Assembly: GCF_026914185.1 (NCBI RefSeq)
Contig: NC_070559.1
Coordinates: forward strand, 4,748,001-4,812,000
DNA: 64,000 bases
Direction of reading: 5' to 3'
Source: Puccinia triticina
Taxonomy: Eukaryota > Basidiomycota > Pucciniomycetes > Pucciniales > Pucciniaceae
The translations under genes were made by a program, and so were the position numbers. Positions within the stretch are counted from its first letter, which is position 1; each line of letters begins with the position of its first letter. This document shows positions 1-10,219 of this stretch, one piece after another. The notes beneath the pieces were generated by a model that saw only the letters and a list, made by a program, of their open reading frames with translations, searched no databases and was not told the DNA's origin.

Positions 1-580
1 AATCAGTGATTCTATTCAGTGCTCTTTGAATTGGATTACATCATGTATTGTTTATGTATTTATATCATAACCAATATGTTATGTAAATAGGTACTGAGGC
101 GTAACAGGGGATAAATGAGTGATACCTGTCTTGGGGTATTTTCACGTGTACAGTAATATTACAATGTATTGTAATCTTACTGTTTGCACGTAACTTAACT
201 CTCATAACAACAGTACATTATGGTAACTGTATTTAACTATGGTTATCTGTAATGTAATATATAACAAGAGTACATTCTTAAGCTTGTATCTAATGATATA
301 CATATGTGATAAAGGTGTAAAAGGAATGTACTATGAGTAATGTGAATCATTGCAGGTACTTGGTACTTGTAAGATACTGTGACATGTACTCTGTGGCTGA
401 CACCTCAGGACTAAAAATTGACCCAGGGAAATTTTGAGAGTTGGAACTTGAATTCTGTAAGAATTTTTGGGAGTCAGCCCCTTAATTTTACAAAAAATAG
501 CCAAAATGAAGAAAAATTTATCACTTTTCACTGCAGCGCCCAAAGCGCACCAAACTTTTACAGCATGCATAAAAAACTGT
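1..580. other. AT-rich intergenic DNA, nothing recognised
   Basis: I see no open frame with family features, no RNA gene and no paired element ends here. The sequence is AT-rich and could be old transposon debris cut by the window edge. Confidence 0.5.
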
Positions 581-584
581 AAAG

Positions 585-900
585 AGCAGATTTGAACTTC
601 ATCGAATTAGCACACCTCAGGAAAGGGGTGTGCTACCATGTGCCCATTTTTGCAGGTGGCCTACTAACAAATGCCACCAAAACCTTAGCCACTGTACCCC
701 AAAAGGTCCCAAATCTTTACAGCGCACAAAATAACCTCTGAAAATCATTTTTGATCTGCATGGAATTAGAGCGCCTCAGGAAAGGGGTGTGCTACTGTGC
801 ACCCATTAATGTGGCAGGTGTGCTACTAAGGAACACCACCAAACCCTTGGCCATGGTGCCCCAAAGTGCACCAGAATTTCACATGATTGAGTAAATTACC
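585..900. repeat. degenerate tandem duplication, period about 170 bp
   Basis: Two diverged units can be read in order: each has a stretch ending GAATTAG, then CCTCAGGAAAGGGGTGTGCTA, then CACCAAA.CCTT, then a line beginning CAGCGCA or similar. Part of a third unit precedes them near 530-590. No coding content is visible. It is probably a fragment of a longer repeat family. Confidence 0.5.
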
Positions 901-904
901 CTTT

Positions 905-2100
905 GCTAAAATATATGTATTTTTGGAATTATCCAACCAACAGAAATTAACTTTGAGGTGGCAGCAGCATCTCCTACTAAGCCCTCCACGCACTGTCACA
1001 CCCCTTATATGACAAGTTCTAATGCCTCCATTGTTATAAAATTTCACCAGATTGAATTTATTCACAATTCTATGTGCCCATAGAATTTTGTGCTTCTGGG
1101 ACATGTAACAAAAAATGTATAGATGATGGAAAAATATACAAATGTAGGAGATGAAAAGCTGCCACTGCCTCAAATTCAATTCCTTTTGGCACCAGATGAC
1201 CTGAGATTGGCTGAGGCCAGCTGAAGCCTCAGGCAGGCTCAGGCCGTGTTTCATTGAACTTAACGCAAGTCCCTCCTTGGGGAAGCTCAGCAACCTCAGA
1301 AGGAGGGACTTGCCCAATGTCCCAGATTTGGCTTGAGGCTGCCCAGCCAATTGTCCAAATTTCCTTTTGAACCCATGTATCACCTGGTACAACTCTGATT
1401 TCCTCACAGCCTCTAGTACCATTAGAATCAGAATTTGTTTCTACATATTATCATTTTTTACAAATAACAGCTACCCATATCCCTCGGAAAAGAATTGGAT
1501 GTAAAAAATCCACCTGGGAGCCTTTATCTGGCCCAATGTTCCCCAGATAGCCTGCCCGGCCTATACCCATGAAAATACAATTTGACATCATGTGTCATTA
1601 AATTTCTTGGGAATTCTGTATTCAACAAGACCTGTCATTGTTAAGTCAATACTGAAAAAACCCGCGTCTGACCTTGATCTTTGGATGATCCAATGGCTTC
1701 ATTGCATTTCTCAAGACAGCCCCTCACAGGAATGGCTGCTGAGCAGCAAGCTTGTTACAAATTTACTTGAAAAAATGTTTATAAGAAAGCTGAGAATCAG
1801 GGCTACAATATGGTATAGGAGGCTTTGGATTTTAAGCTGAGGGAAATCTGTAAAAGAGATGTAAACACAAAAATCCTGATTTTTTTGTGTAAATGTCTCT
1901 CTGAGAGCATCCACCCTTGTTTCTGTAAATCTTTAGGTAGCCAGCGATTCCCGGGAGGCTCGGTTGCTTAGCTAAATAAAAAACCCACCCTCATTGCTAG
2001 GTAGCGGCTCGGTAGGCTACACAGATTTAGATAAAGACATCACCACCACCCTTGTGTCTACGTAAATATGTATGTATGTATTTAAGCAACACAACACAGC
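905..2100. other. gene-free stretch; possible MITE end near 1903
   Basis: No supportable gene. Near 1903 the sequence GAGAGCATCCACCCTTG resembles the end of the Harbinger element at 9167 (GAGCATCCACATCGG), and a reverse-complement relative occurs near 9030-9083. No matching right end was found, so no element is called. A TATG microsatellite lies near 2066-2080. Confidence 0.35.
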
Positions 2101-2104
2101 CCAC

Positions 2105-2410
2105 ATATTCAGAATTATGTCATCCTGATGACCGGTTGTGCTATCCAATGACTGGTCATCCTATCAATGATGGATCAGAATGACCAGTCATCATATTGAT
2201 GTCCGGTTGTCCTATCCAATGACTGGTCTATTGATGTCAAGCCATCCTATTGATCTCCAGCCATCCTATCATTGACCGGTCATCCCATTGATGACCAGTC
2301 TATTGATGTCCGGCCATCCTATCATTGACTGGTTGATCAATGATTGGTCATCCCATTGATGACCAGTCAATTGAGGACCGGTTGATCAATGACCCAAATT
2401 GACCGGTCAA
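2105..2410. repeat. minisatellite of the GACCGGTCAT palindromic family (array A)
   Basis: About ten imperfect units alternate TGATGACCGGT and CCGGTCAT-type half-sites in both orientations (ATGACCGGTTG, GACTGGTCATC, TTGATGTCCGGCCATCC). The core ACCGGT is self-complementary, so the array is effectively a chain of short inverted repeats. The same family recurs at 7460-8530, 38645-39034, 43452-43700 and 44960-46090. No element ends were identified around this copy. Confidence 0.75.
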
Positions 2411-3170
2411 TCAAATTTTTACATATCATTGTTTATTTTTTTTGTTAGTGGGGGGCTGGGGGTGGAGAGCGGTTGAATGTCTGTTGTGTACAGCCATTCT
2501 TGAAAAGCTTGCGGGCTGAAGGCCAAAAAAAAGAATCCTTTTTATTCCAGCCATATGCCTGTACAGTGAAGCTGTACAGGCAGTCAAAACCTCTTTGGGT
2601 GGCTGTTTGGCTCAACAAGGGTGCCGCGCTGGCAACAGGGCAGGGGAGGGGCATGCGTCGAAGGGTCCAATCAGTGTAAAATAGCTCCAGGATTACAATG
2701 GTGCAACCCTCGAGGCCCCAAAGTCAAAAACAAAGAAAGTAGTGATTTTCTTACAATCACATTACTGTATGGAGCCTTTCATACAGGGGCTATACAGGCT
2801 TTTAGGCTGAAAATAGCCGTCCAAAATTTAGGCCTACCCAACCGCAAGCGTTTCAGGAATGGCTGTACATGTGGTATTGTGTTTTGTAGAATGCTTGGAC
2901 GGATGGTCCTGTTGCTGTGCACAAATCATGGCATTTTGTAATTCCATTTTTTTAATTCCTCACATTGTGAAATAAAGATCATCATGATCATTTTCACTTT
3001 AGTACAGGCAGGCTCCATATGGCAGGTTAAACTGAGGCTGTGCCAGACAACCCCATAACTATAGCACTCAACTTCACTCTCAAAGTCCAACCATTAAGCA
3101 AAACACAATATGTACTTGTGTTTGGCAAGGGGTTGGGAGGCTTGTCAATTTTTTCCTTACAGAGGTAGTG
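2411..3170. other. gene-free stretch
   Basis: No gene, RNA or paired transposon ends seen. Short open frames here show no family features and are probably chance. Confidence 0.4.
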
Positions 3171-4514
3171 AGGCTTAGAGAGTTACCTAAAGATTACAGC
3201 CAATCCAAAAAAGCTTGGCTTCTTTGGATGGAATTTCCAGCGGAAATCCTTTCTGGATTTGACAACCTGTGTGTATCCAACAACAAGGTTTGACAGATGG
3301 ATATCCATCCCCGCAAGCACAGTTGTTATTGGCGGTGCCGTTTGGTAGCAAAAAAAAAGGGTCATGCTTTACGCCCTACCAAAAATTACCATGTGCACTA
3401 CCAAAAAGTAGTGCACTCCAAAAATCAATGGAGTACACGCTACCATTGCCCTCAATTACCGGGACAGACCGGCCATCAAGAGCACACAACATCTTGATGG
3501 CCAGTCCAGATCAAAGGGATATGTACAGTGGGTGGACCAACACATCCGAACCCCCAAACACTTATTTTTGGGGGTCAATACAAGGTATTTTTGGCCACTT
3601 TTTTGGGGGGAGTGGGACAAACAAGGGCTGTGAGAATGGCTATGACAAGTATAGAACTTCATTGCAGATAAAAAAAAGTTAAAAATCAAACAAATTATGC
3701 ATTTTTTTTTGTTTTTTTATTAGGGCTGAGAAAAATAAGGGAGAAAGTGGAAGGGATGCTTGGGATGACAGGGGGAATGATCAAAAAGTAAAAATCAAAA
3801 ACTATCAAATACTTTTTTTTTTTGAAAAAAATAGTTTTTTTTTTGCTGGTTGTTTGAAGCCATAGTTTTCTCTACCAGCGGGTCAAACCACGTTTTGCGT
3901 TGACAACGGCTTGCATTTGCTGTGGCATGGAATGGAGCAGGTTGTCAAAAGTTTGGGTTGGGTAGTCGTCCCAGGCCTGGCTGATTGCTTCTTTGAGTGC
4001 AGGGATCGATTGAGGCTTGTAGAGCGTCTGGACGGCAACCTTGAGGTCCTTCCAGACGTTCTCAATGGGATTCAGATCTGGGGACTGGGCTGGCAAGTTA
4101 TTGATCTTCTTGATACCATGGCTGGCCCAATAGTTCCAGCTGATGATTGCCGTGTGGACAGGCGCATTGTCCTCCATGAGGGTGGGACAATGCGCCTCAT
4201 TGATGTTGTCCATGAAAGGTTGAAGGCTGCCTCTGTAGACAGTTTTGATGAGCTGTGTGGTGTTCGTCCTTCCGGGGGGCAAGGAAACAATTGGAGCCTT
4301 TGACATATTGACGAATCCATGCCAGATCATTGTAGATGATTGCCCGCTTTTGAATGTTGGAGCAAGGCAATATTCCCGGTACTTCTCATCTGGCTTTTTC
4401 CAAACAACAACCGCCTGCGAGTTCTTCCCAAGCTCAAACAACAACTTGTCGGTCCAGAGGATAAATTGCCAGTCGTCAACCATCCAAGCCAGGTGGCAGG
4501 TGGCAAACTCGAGT

Positions 4515-4729
4515 TGTTGAGTTGTCTGTTAGTCTGCTACCATGATGTATCACCACAGTATGGAGGGCTGTCGGATCGACCCATGAGCACTACCAACCAA
4601 CCACCCAGCTGGCAGCCACAGGCGTCTGTAGCCTAGTTGGTAAAGGCAGCACTCTAGTATGTGTCTCAGCATAGCTGAGGTCGTGAGTTCAACTCTCACC
4701 AGACACATCTTCATTTTACAGTCTCTACA
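4515..4729 (+). repeat. TRIM 5' LTR
   Basis: 215 bp, TG...CA ends, preceded by CGAGT. Differs from the 3' LTR at three positions (one CG-to-TG and two G-to-A changes), so the insertion is fairly young. Confidence 0.9.
4622..4707 (+). other. tRNA-like sequence in the TRIM 5' LTR
   Basis: The arms GCGTCTG (4622-4628) and CAGACAC (4700-4706) pair except for one position. TAGCCTAGTTGG (4629-4640) fits the pol III A-box consensus exactly, and AGTTCAACTC near 4686-4695 is a good B box. CTCAGC-ATA-GCTGAG forms a long variable arm as in class II tRNAs. The anticodon stem is poorly paired, so I do not call a functional tRNA. A second copy lies at 5044-5129 in the 3' LTR. The likely role is an internal pol III promoter, as 5S rRNA provides in plant Cassandra TRIMs (analogy from the literature). 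Confidence 0.75.
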
Positions 4730-4746
4730 GGTTATGAGCCCAGAGC
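4730..4746 (+). other. TRIM primer-binding site matching the initiator tRNA-Met anticodon arm
   Basis: The interior begins GGTTATGAGCCCAGAGC immediately after the LTR. Its reverse complement, GCTCTGGGCTCATAACC, is the anticodon stem-loop (CUCAUAA loop) of eukaryotic initiator tRNA-Met, not a tRNA 3' end. Drosophila copia and Ty5 prime from such an internally cleaved half tRNA, so a Copia-type partner is implied. The rust tRNA sequence itself is not in this window. Confidence 0.8.
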
Positions 4747-4927
4747 TACCTGAGCGCTACTCGCTTACAATAGAGACTTGATGAATTTGTGAATGCTTAC
4801 TTGTAAGACCACGCAAACCCCTATAAGCCTACATCTAGATCACGGGTTCAATCCCTACGCTGATCATCTTTCCTGGGTCTCATTCCCACTCTCTCTTGGG
4901 GTCAATCCCCACTTCCCATCATGTAGC

Positions 4928-4936
4928 AAGGGGGGG
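4928..4936 (+). other. TRIM polypurine tract
   Basis: AAGGGGGGG directly abuts the 3' LTR, the expected position and composition for the plus-strand primer. Confidence 0.8.
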
Positions 4937-5151
4937 TGTTGAGTTGTCTGTTAGTCTGCTACCATGATGTATCACCACAGTATGGAGGGCTGTTGGATCG
5001 ACCCATGAGCACTACCAACCAACCACCCAGCTGGCAGCCACAAGCGTCTGTAGCCTAGTTGGTAAAGGCAGCACTCTAATATGTGTCTCAGCATAGCTGA
5101 GGTCGTGAGTTCAACTCTCACCAGACACATCTTCATTTTACAGTCTCTACA
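4937..5151 (+). repeat. TRIM 3' LTR
   Basis: 215 bp, near-identical to 4515-4729. It contains the second tRNA-like copy (5044-5129) and is followed by the target duplication CGAGT at 5152-5156. Confidence 0.9.
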
Positions 5152-5599
5152 CGAGTCTCCTGGCCTTATGCTTGTCATTGATGAAGGGCTTCTTGACAGC
5201 CACATGGTTGTTGAATCCCAGCTTGTGGGCTTGTCAACGGCCAGTCTTGATGGAGATGGGAGTCTGAAGTCCCTCAACAATTAGTCTCATTGGGTCGCGG
5301 CAATTGTTCTCTAGAAGTTGTTGGAGTTGGCGCTCATCATGCTTGTTGGTCATGGGTGGTCAACCAGGCGGTTTTTTGGACTCGTTACTCCCGCACTCCT
5401 TCCAGCGGTTAACAACTCCAGATAACGGTGACTTGGCAGTCTTGAACTCCTTTGAAAGGAAGTTCAAACTCCTGCCTGCCCTTGCCATCCTGACAATCAT
5501 CGCCTTGGTCTTGGTTGAGAGGTTTGGTTTTTGGGTGGCTTTGGTTCGAACCATCCTAATTTTTTTCAAAAAAGAAATCAAACACAGCTTGAATTAGTG

Positions 5600-7400
5600 A
5601 TGAAATCAATCAAGATAGAAAGAAAAGACTCACTTTGATTGAATAGTCCAGAGAAATAACCATTGAAACGAGTGATCTGTTGACCATTGACATTCAACAG
5701 CTACATAGGTAGCACCTACATAGACCTGAGTGTCACAGGGGTGTCAGCTGTCTACTATGGCAGAGCCACTGTGACATAAAAATAATACAAATAAAAACAT
5801 AAAAAGTAGTGTTACATATGAAAGAGACATTATTACTCTTACATATGTAAAACTACGCAAAAACATCAAATACATATATAAATAATTAATTACTTAGCTT
5901 TGTATGATTAATAAGTAAAAGATTACAGAAGATTCTGATTCTACGGGTAAAATAACCTAGGGCACCTCACTTACACGTACCCTTAATTATTATCCCTTCC
6001 TTGTGTAAACTAACTTCAAAGTTTAAGCAAGTGCATCATGCCCCGCGTGAATGCACTTGTATGCATATATATCTAAGTACATATGTATACACCCAGTTTC
6101 AGTGACGTAACTGAGGTGTTGTGTATAGTTTAAAAGATGGCTTTATTTGTTGCGTGGCACACCCAAGCCCGCGTGCTCTGTTGCCTAGAGCTCAAGCCCG
6201 CGCGCATGGTGTACATATATGCATAATTCATAAACTAGCCCGCAACCAAAGCGCTCAGGCTACCAGTAAGTGAGAATGGGCCAGAATACGCCCCAATAGC
6301 AATATTACATGTGTTATATGTCTTGTACACATGTAATTAATCACCAAACATGATGTAAATACCACATCATTCAATATAAAAATATTCTAGACTCAAAAGG
6401 AGTCTTTCAGCGTGCATAGGAGAGACTAGAAAGCGCCCCAGCTTCTCCCAAGCCTCACTACACGTAAATTACAACTGTAGTAAATATGTAGAAGGGGTCA
6501 AATGAACTGGAGCATTTAATGAGAGCCTCCAGAACATGTATAAAGCACTGCTTGCACGTGTACAAGTGCACAGAAGCTACTTCTAGTACCTTCTGTGGCA
6601 CATTTCCACGGAAATGAGCGTCACAGAACCCCCAAACCAGCCCCTATGACGTGTAAGGCATATGTAAAAACACTCAGAACCTCTGTAAATGGTCCTTGGC
6701 AACCCTTGTATCCAAGCCCCAAGGTTCCACGACCAAAAGCGCCTTCTAGCGCAACCAAATTGCCTCAGAATGCGCCCACAAGTGTCCCCCTGTCCCCTGC
6801 GCGCCCCTGGAGGCCTGCCTAGGCTATAAAAAGGGCCCTTTCTCCGCCCAAAAGGAGATTCCCCAGCTTTACATTACCTATTAGAATTTTACCCGCCTTC
6901 AACAGCCTCAATAGCCTGTGATTTGCCAGGTAAAATACCTACTTTTGTGATTTTTAGCCCTAATTTTCGCCTTGAAGCTGTCCAGTAACCACCCTGCCCT
7001 CATGATTACCTCCTCTGAGCGCCTCCAACTGCCCAACTTCACGCCTGAAGAACCTCAAGTGACTCTAGGGTCTTATACTAGTAAGTTTAAGCCCCTTCTC
7101 TTGAGATTCTCGGCCATTTCTTTCTGGGATTTGAAACACCCCTGTTCACAGGCCCCAGTTCTTTACTCTAGAGGGATTAAACTCCCCTGATTTATCAGGC
7201 CCCTCTTAAAATTAATTATATCAATTTTATTATGTCTAATTGGCCCAAATTTCCCTATTTTTACGCCATAATTCCCAACATTTACGTTGAAATTATCCCT
7301 TATACCTTTGTCTTAGAGTTCTACAACTCTAATCTTTTGCTTTGCACCACGTGTAGCTAGAAGGATAATATCCTTGGCATCACGTAGGCTGACAAGGGGG
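5600..7400. other. non-coding interior of the Tc1 element; possible old LTR
   Basis: No gene supportable. GGCTATAAAAAGGGCC near 6831 is a strong TATA-like motif followed by a pyrimidine-rich start-like region, as in LTR promoters, and AAGGGGGG-TGTCACC near 7395 looks like a polypurine tract before an LTR start. I could not pair ends or find a target duplication, so only the resemblance is recorded. Confidence 0.3.
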
Positions 7401-7459
7401 GTGTCACCAAATCTGATCCCGGTGCTCAGGGGTACGGATTTTTCTGTCCACCCACTGTA

Positions 7460-8530
7460 CAGCCCTCTCAATGGCCGGTACAGACCGGTCACCAAGAGTA
7501 TACAACCCTCTTGATAACCGGTCTGTGCTGGTCACCAAGGGGATACAGCCCTCTTGATGACCGGTCTCCGCCAGTCATTGAGGGGATACAGCCCTCTTGA
7601 TGACCGGTCTGTGCCGGTCATCAAGGAGATATTGTCTTTACCAAAAAGCTTTCACCTCTTTTGCCTTGACTTGGTATTGGCATAAGACATACAGTTGTTT
7701 TTTCTCCGGGGTTTTATCCTGACATCTGTCAGACAAGGCCGACACCGGAAATTACCCTTGGAGCCACCATTCTCCAGTAGATGATGTTGGAGTAGAGCCA
7801 GTGAAAATCCGAGCTCATATTCAGAACCAGGGCAGTTTGTAGACCCTGGGACCCATCCCTCAGCTTTCCGACTCATTGCCCTCTGCTCCAACGGAGGGGC
7901 CAACCAAGAACCCGGCCGCTTTCTGACCTGACAGGGAACATGAAGGCTGTGAGACATCCAAGGCAGAAACACAATCTCGAGTTTTTAAATCCTCTTGCAT
8001 AAATCCATAAAAAAAGAGCACCGGGTCCAAGATTAAGGGGAAAGACAATACAACCCTCTCAATGACCGGTATGTGCCGGTCATTGAGGGGACTCAACACT
8101 CTCAATGACCGGTATGTGCCGATCATTGAGAGGACTCAACACTCTCAATGACTGGTATGTGCCGGTTGTCAAGAGGGTTTTATCCTCTCAATGACCGGTC
8201 AATCCCGGTCATCAAGAGTGTCAAGTCCCCTTGATGAATGGTTGATCCCAGTCATCAAGAGTGTCAAGTCCCTGCGATGAACATTCGATCCCGGTCACCA
8301 AGAGTGTTGAGTCCCCTTGATGACCAGCACAGACCATTCATTGAGAGGGTTGTATCCCCTTGATGGCTGGCACAGACCGGTTATTGAGAGGGTTGTATAC
8401 TCTCATACATACCGGCCATTGAGAGGGTTGTCATACCCCTTAATCAATGACCGGTCTGTACCGGTCATCCAGAGCGGTGTATGGTCTCAATGGCCGGTCT
8501 ATCCCGGTCATCAAGGGCAATGGTAGTGTG
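7460..8530. repeat. palindromic GACCGGTCAT minisatellite (array B)
   Basis: Many units of the type GACCGGTCTGTGCCGGTCATCAAGAGG in both orientations (each quoted unit here is a composite of shorter motifs), interrupted at about 7640-8030 by a dispersed repeat related to 35035-35280 plus 35658-35765. The array begins left of the Tc1 insertion (3470-3523), showing it predates that insertion. Open frames across it are by-products of the repeat. Confidence 0.75.
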
Positions 8531-8689
8531 TACTCCATTGAGTTTTGGAGTGCACAGAGTCCCACTCCAAAGAAATTGGAGTGGCTAGCTGAGCACTCCA
8601 AAAACCAAGATTTCTTGGAGTGCACTACCAAAGAGTAGTGCACATGGTAATTTTTGGTAGTGCGTAGAGTATGACCCAAAAAAAATGCA

Positions 8690-9160
8690 GGCTGCTGGGG
8701 CCCGGGGGGACCGGCACCATGACACCCGGGTGCGTTCATCGGAATGGGAGGCTAGTGTGAAAATTGATCAAGGATTCTGATTCTGGAATCAAAGTCCGGG
8801 AAAACCAACCAGAAGTCTCTGATTCAGCTTGCCTGATTTTGATATAGGCATCATGCATATATCAAAATGTCCAACCTTGTCACTTTATTGCATACAAGGT
8901 TGGAAAATCCCATAGGAATTTCCAGTGGAAATTCCCTCCAAAGCATTCAAGCTTTTTCAGAATGGCTGTCTTTAGCTATAGAGCGCTAAAGAGGGCACGG
9001 GGGTGGAAAATCCTACATACTCTGTAAATCTGCCTTAAAGAGCGGGTTTACAGAGACGAGAGTGGATGCTCTCAGCCTCAGGCGGAGATTGGGACTTTAG
9101 TCCTAAGCCTCTCCTTCGGAGACGCTTCACGCCTCCTCGGAGAGGCTTAGTAAGCTCGGT
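8690..9160. other. gene-free stretch with a GC-rich foldback
   Basis: No gene. Near 9085-9160 a hairpin-prone GC-rich segment (CCTCTCCTTCGGAGACG ... CCTCGGAGAGG) resembles foldback sequences at 12300-12560, 14715-14830 and 62090-62220. Confidence 0.4.
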
Positions 9161-9334
9161 GTTTAAGAGCATCCACATCGGTTCAGCTAAATGCTAAGCT
9201 AAAGTACCGATCGCTAAAGCTAAATTTAAGCCACGCGGATGGCACTCCGCACCGGTTGAGCCAAATCAAGTGTTAAACTCATTCGACTGCGCCAACAACA
9301 CCCACCACCAACTGTCCACACCGGTCTTGACAAC

Positions 9335-9979
9335 ATGCAGCAACTTCAAAAACGTCTTCAACAGTTCCAACAACACCTTCAGCTCCTTGCTGATATCGAC
9401 GAAGAGGCCCATGAGGAAGAAGCCAACTTGATGGAAATGTTCGATGACTCTGACAATGAAACCTGCGGAGCAGAACGACTACCGATCTTGAACCGTGTCC
9501 CAAACAAAAACCGCAACGCAACTGCAAGCCATGAACAAATGATGACTGACTATTTGAATGAAGATTCGGTGTACAGTAGTCTTGACTTTGAACGCCGATT
9601 TCGCGTCACTAAAGGCATCTTTTTCCGATTGTGCAACGACTTGCAGACCAAACTCACAACAAACTACTTTGTTCAAAGACGGGTAAGATATTGATCATTC
9701 CGATTCTGGTATGAAGACGACATACATTCAATTGTCCTCTGCTGTATAATCCTACACAACATGATGGTCGAAGAGCGCGACTCACTTTTTGCTGGCGATC
9801 CCACCCACACACAAAGCATCCCTTCAGTTTTGATCAAGCCAGCAACAATGTCAAACACTTTTGAGGACCGCCGAAGGGTTGCAAATCAAATACAATCCGA
9901 GAGAACCCATCGCGACCTCACTGCTGCACTTGTCAAGTATCAGTGGGAGCAAAGGGGAACCCATAACGACTCAACCTGA
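9335..9979 (+). pseudogene. Harbinger transposase with the catalytic core deleted
   Basis: Only the two ends of a plant-transposon-protein type nuclease remain. The N-terminal part has a coiled Gln/Leu-rich start (LQKRLQQFQQHLQLLADID), an acidic segment, then FERRFRVTKGIFFRL and NYFVQRR. After a short junction near 9685-9720 the sequence resumes with the C-terminal signature SIVLCCIILHNMMVEERD and a tail. The roughly 200-residue DDE domain normally between FVQRR and IILHNM is missing, so no activity is possible. An intact family member elsewhere would be needed to move the element. Confidence 0.8.
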
Positions 9980-10219
9980 TTCCCCGTTAAACATGTATTG
10001 CTGTTTATTTTTTTTTTCAAACTAGATTATATTGTTTCCAGATTTGTACATACTAAACCTGACAGGAAAAGGAGAGATTGTTTTTTTGAGATAGATACTG
10101 CTGTTTTTCTTTGGAAAACTCTTTTATTTTCTGAGACAACTTGAAAAAAGGGACAAGAAAAAATATGTCGAGTTGTGGATCTGAGCAGACTACATATCAA
10201 AACATGAGCTTGAAAAATA

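Larger units (their letters stand above)
4515..5151 (+). mobile_element. TRIM retrotransposon with tRNA-like LTRs
   Basis: A 637-bp element with two 215-bp direct terminal repeats (4515-4729 and 4937-5151; 3 substitutions, all transitions). Each begins TGTTGAG and ends CTACA, and the element is flanked by a perfect 5-bp duplication CGAGT (4510-4514 and 5152-5156). The 207-bp interior has no coding capacity. It starts with a primer-binding site and ends in a polypurine tract, the diagnostic layout of a terminal-repeat retrotransposon in miniature. Unusually, each LTR contains a tRNA-like block with pol III promoter boxes. The element sits inside the Tc1 transposase gene. Mobilisation would need proteins from another LTR element. 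Confidence 0.9.
3872..5560 (-). pseudogene. Tc1/mariner transposase, broken
   Basis: Would cut and paste the surrounding TIR element. From the N-terminus (near 5550) there is a basic helix-turn-helix region (RAGRSLNFLSKEFKTAK), a middle part, then a DDE_3-type catalytic domain: WTD (first Asp, near 4450), MEDNAPVH (second Asp, near 4170) and NPIENVW (Glu, near 4065), with conserved spacing. Damage includes in-frame TGA codons near 5360 and 5245, both compatible with C-to-T change of CGA, and the 637-bp TRIM inserted between residues reading RRL and EFA. Removing the TRIM and one CGAGT copy restores the frame at that point. It is not functional as it stands. Confidence 0.85.
3526..7457. mobile_element. 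Tc1/mariner-type DNA transposon (degenerate)
   Basis: The left terminus reads TA then CAGTGGGTGGAC; the right terminus, reverse complemented, also reads CAGTGGGTGGAC before TA. The TIRs extend about 29 bp with matching blocks TCCG and ACCCC. A TA duplication is diagnostic of Tc1/mariner. Both flanks continue the surrounding minisatellite (GGGATA before, CAGCCCTCTCAATGG after), which supports a clean insertion. It encodes a minus-strand DD34E-type transposase, now a pseudogene, and is enlarged by the TRIM at 4515-5151. The 5600-7400 interior may contain a further insertion. Confidence 0.7.
3359..8677. mobile_element. non-autonomous long-TIR DNA element (MULE-like?) hosting nest 1
   Basis: The left end begins GGGTCATGCTTTACGC and the right end, reverse complemented, begins GGGTCATACTCTACGC. 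Both continue with TACCAAAAATTACCATGTGC and reach CAATGGAGTACAC and TACCATTGCCCT, so the arms exceed 100 bp; the right arm carries about 85 extra bases. The ends are flanked by 9 and 8 A residues, which may be a target-site duplication. Long TIRs and an 8-9 bp duplication suggest a Mutator-like element, but no transposase is present. Its core is minisatellite array B and it is split by the Tc1 element at 3526-7457. Confidence 0.55.
3180..8990. repeat. outermost inverted-repeat pair of nest 1
   Basis: The left arm near 3180-3255 (AAGCTTGG, then GGAATTTCCAGCGGAAAT) is matched in reverse complement by the right arm near 8895-8970 (AAGCTTGAATG, then GGAATTTCCACTGGAAAT). The arms are clearly related but diverged. 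They could be terminal repeats of an older element or the outer part of the long-TIR element at 3359-8677. No target-site duplication is visible. Confidence 0.4.

Noticed and set aside
1903..2060. Harbinger-type MITE
   Set aside because: One end-like sequence (GAGCATCCAC) is present, but no inverted partner or TSD was found.
4622..4707. Functional tRNA (Thr- or Leu-like)
   Set aside because: The pol III boxes and acceptor are good but the anticodon stem does not pair well, and the sequence is part of a duplicated LTR.
5730..7400. Solo LTR inside the Tc1 element
   Set aside because: A TATA-like box and a polypurine-like tract exist, but no paired TG/CA ends with a target duplication could be found.
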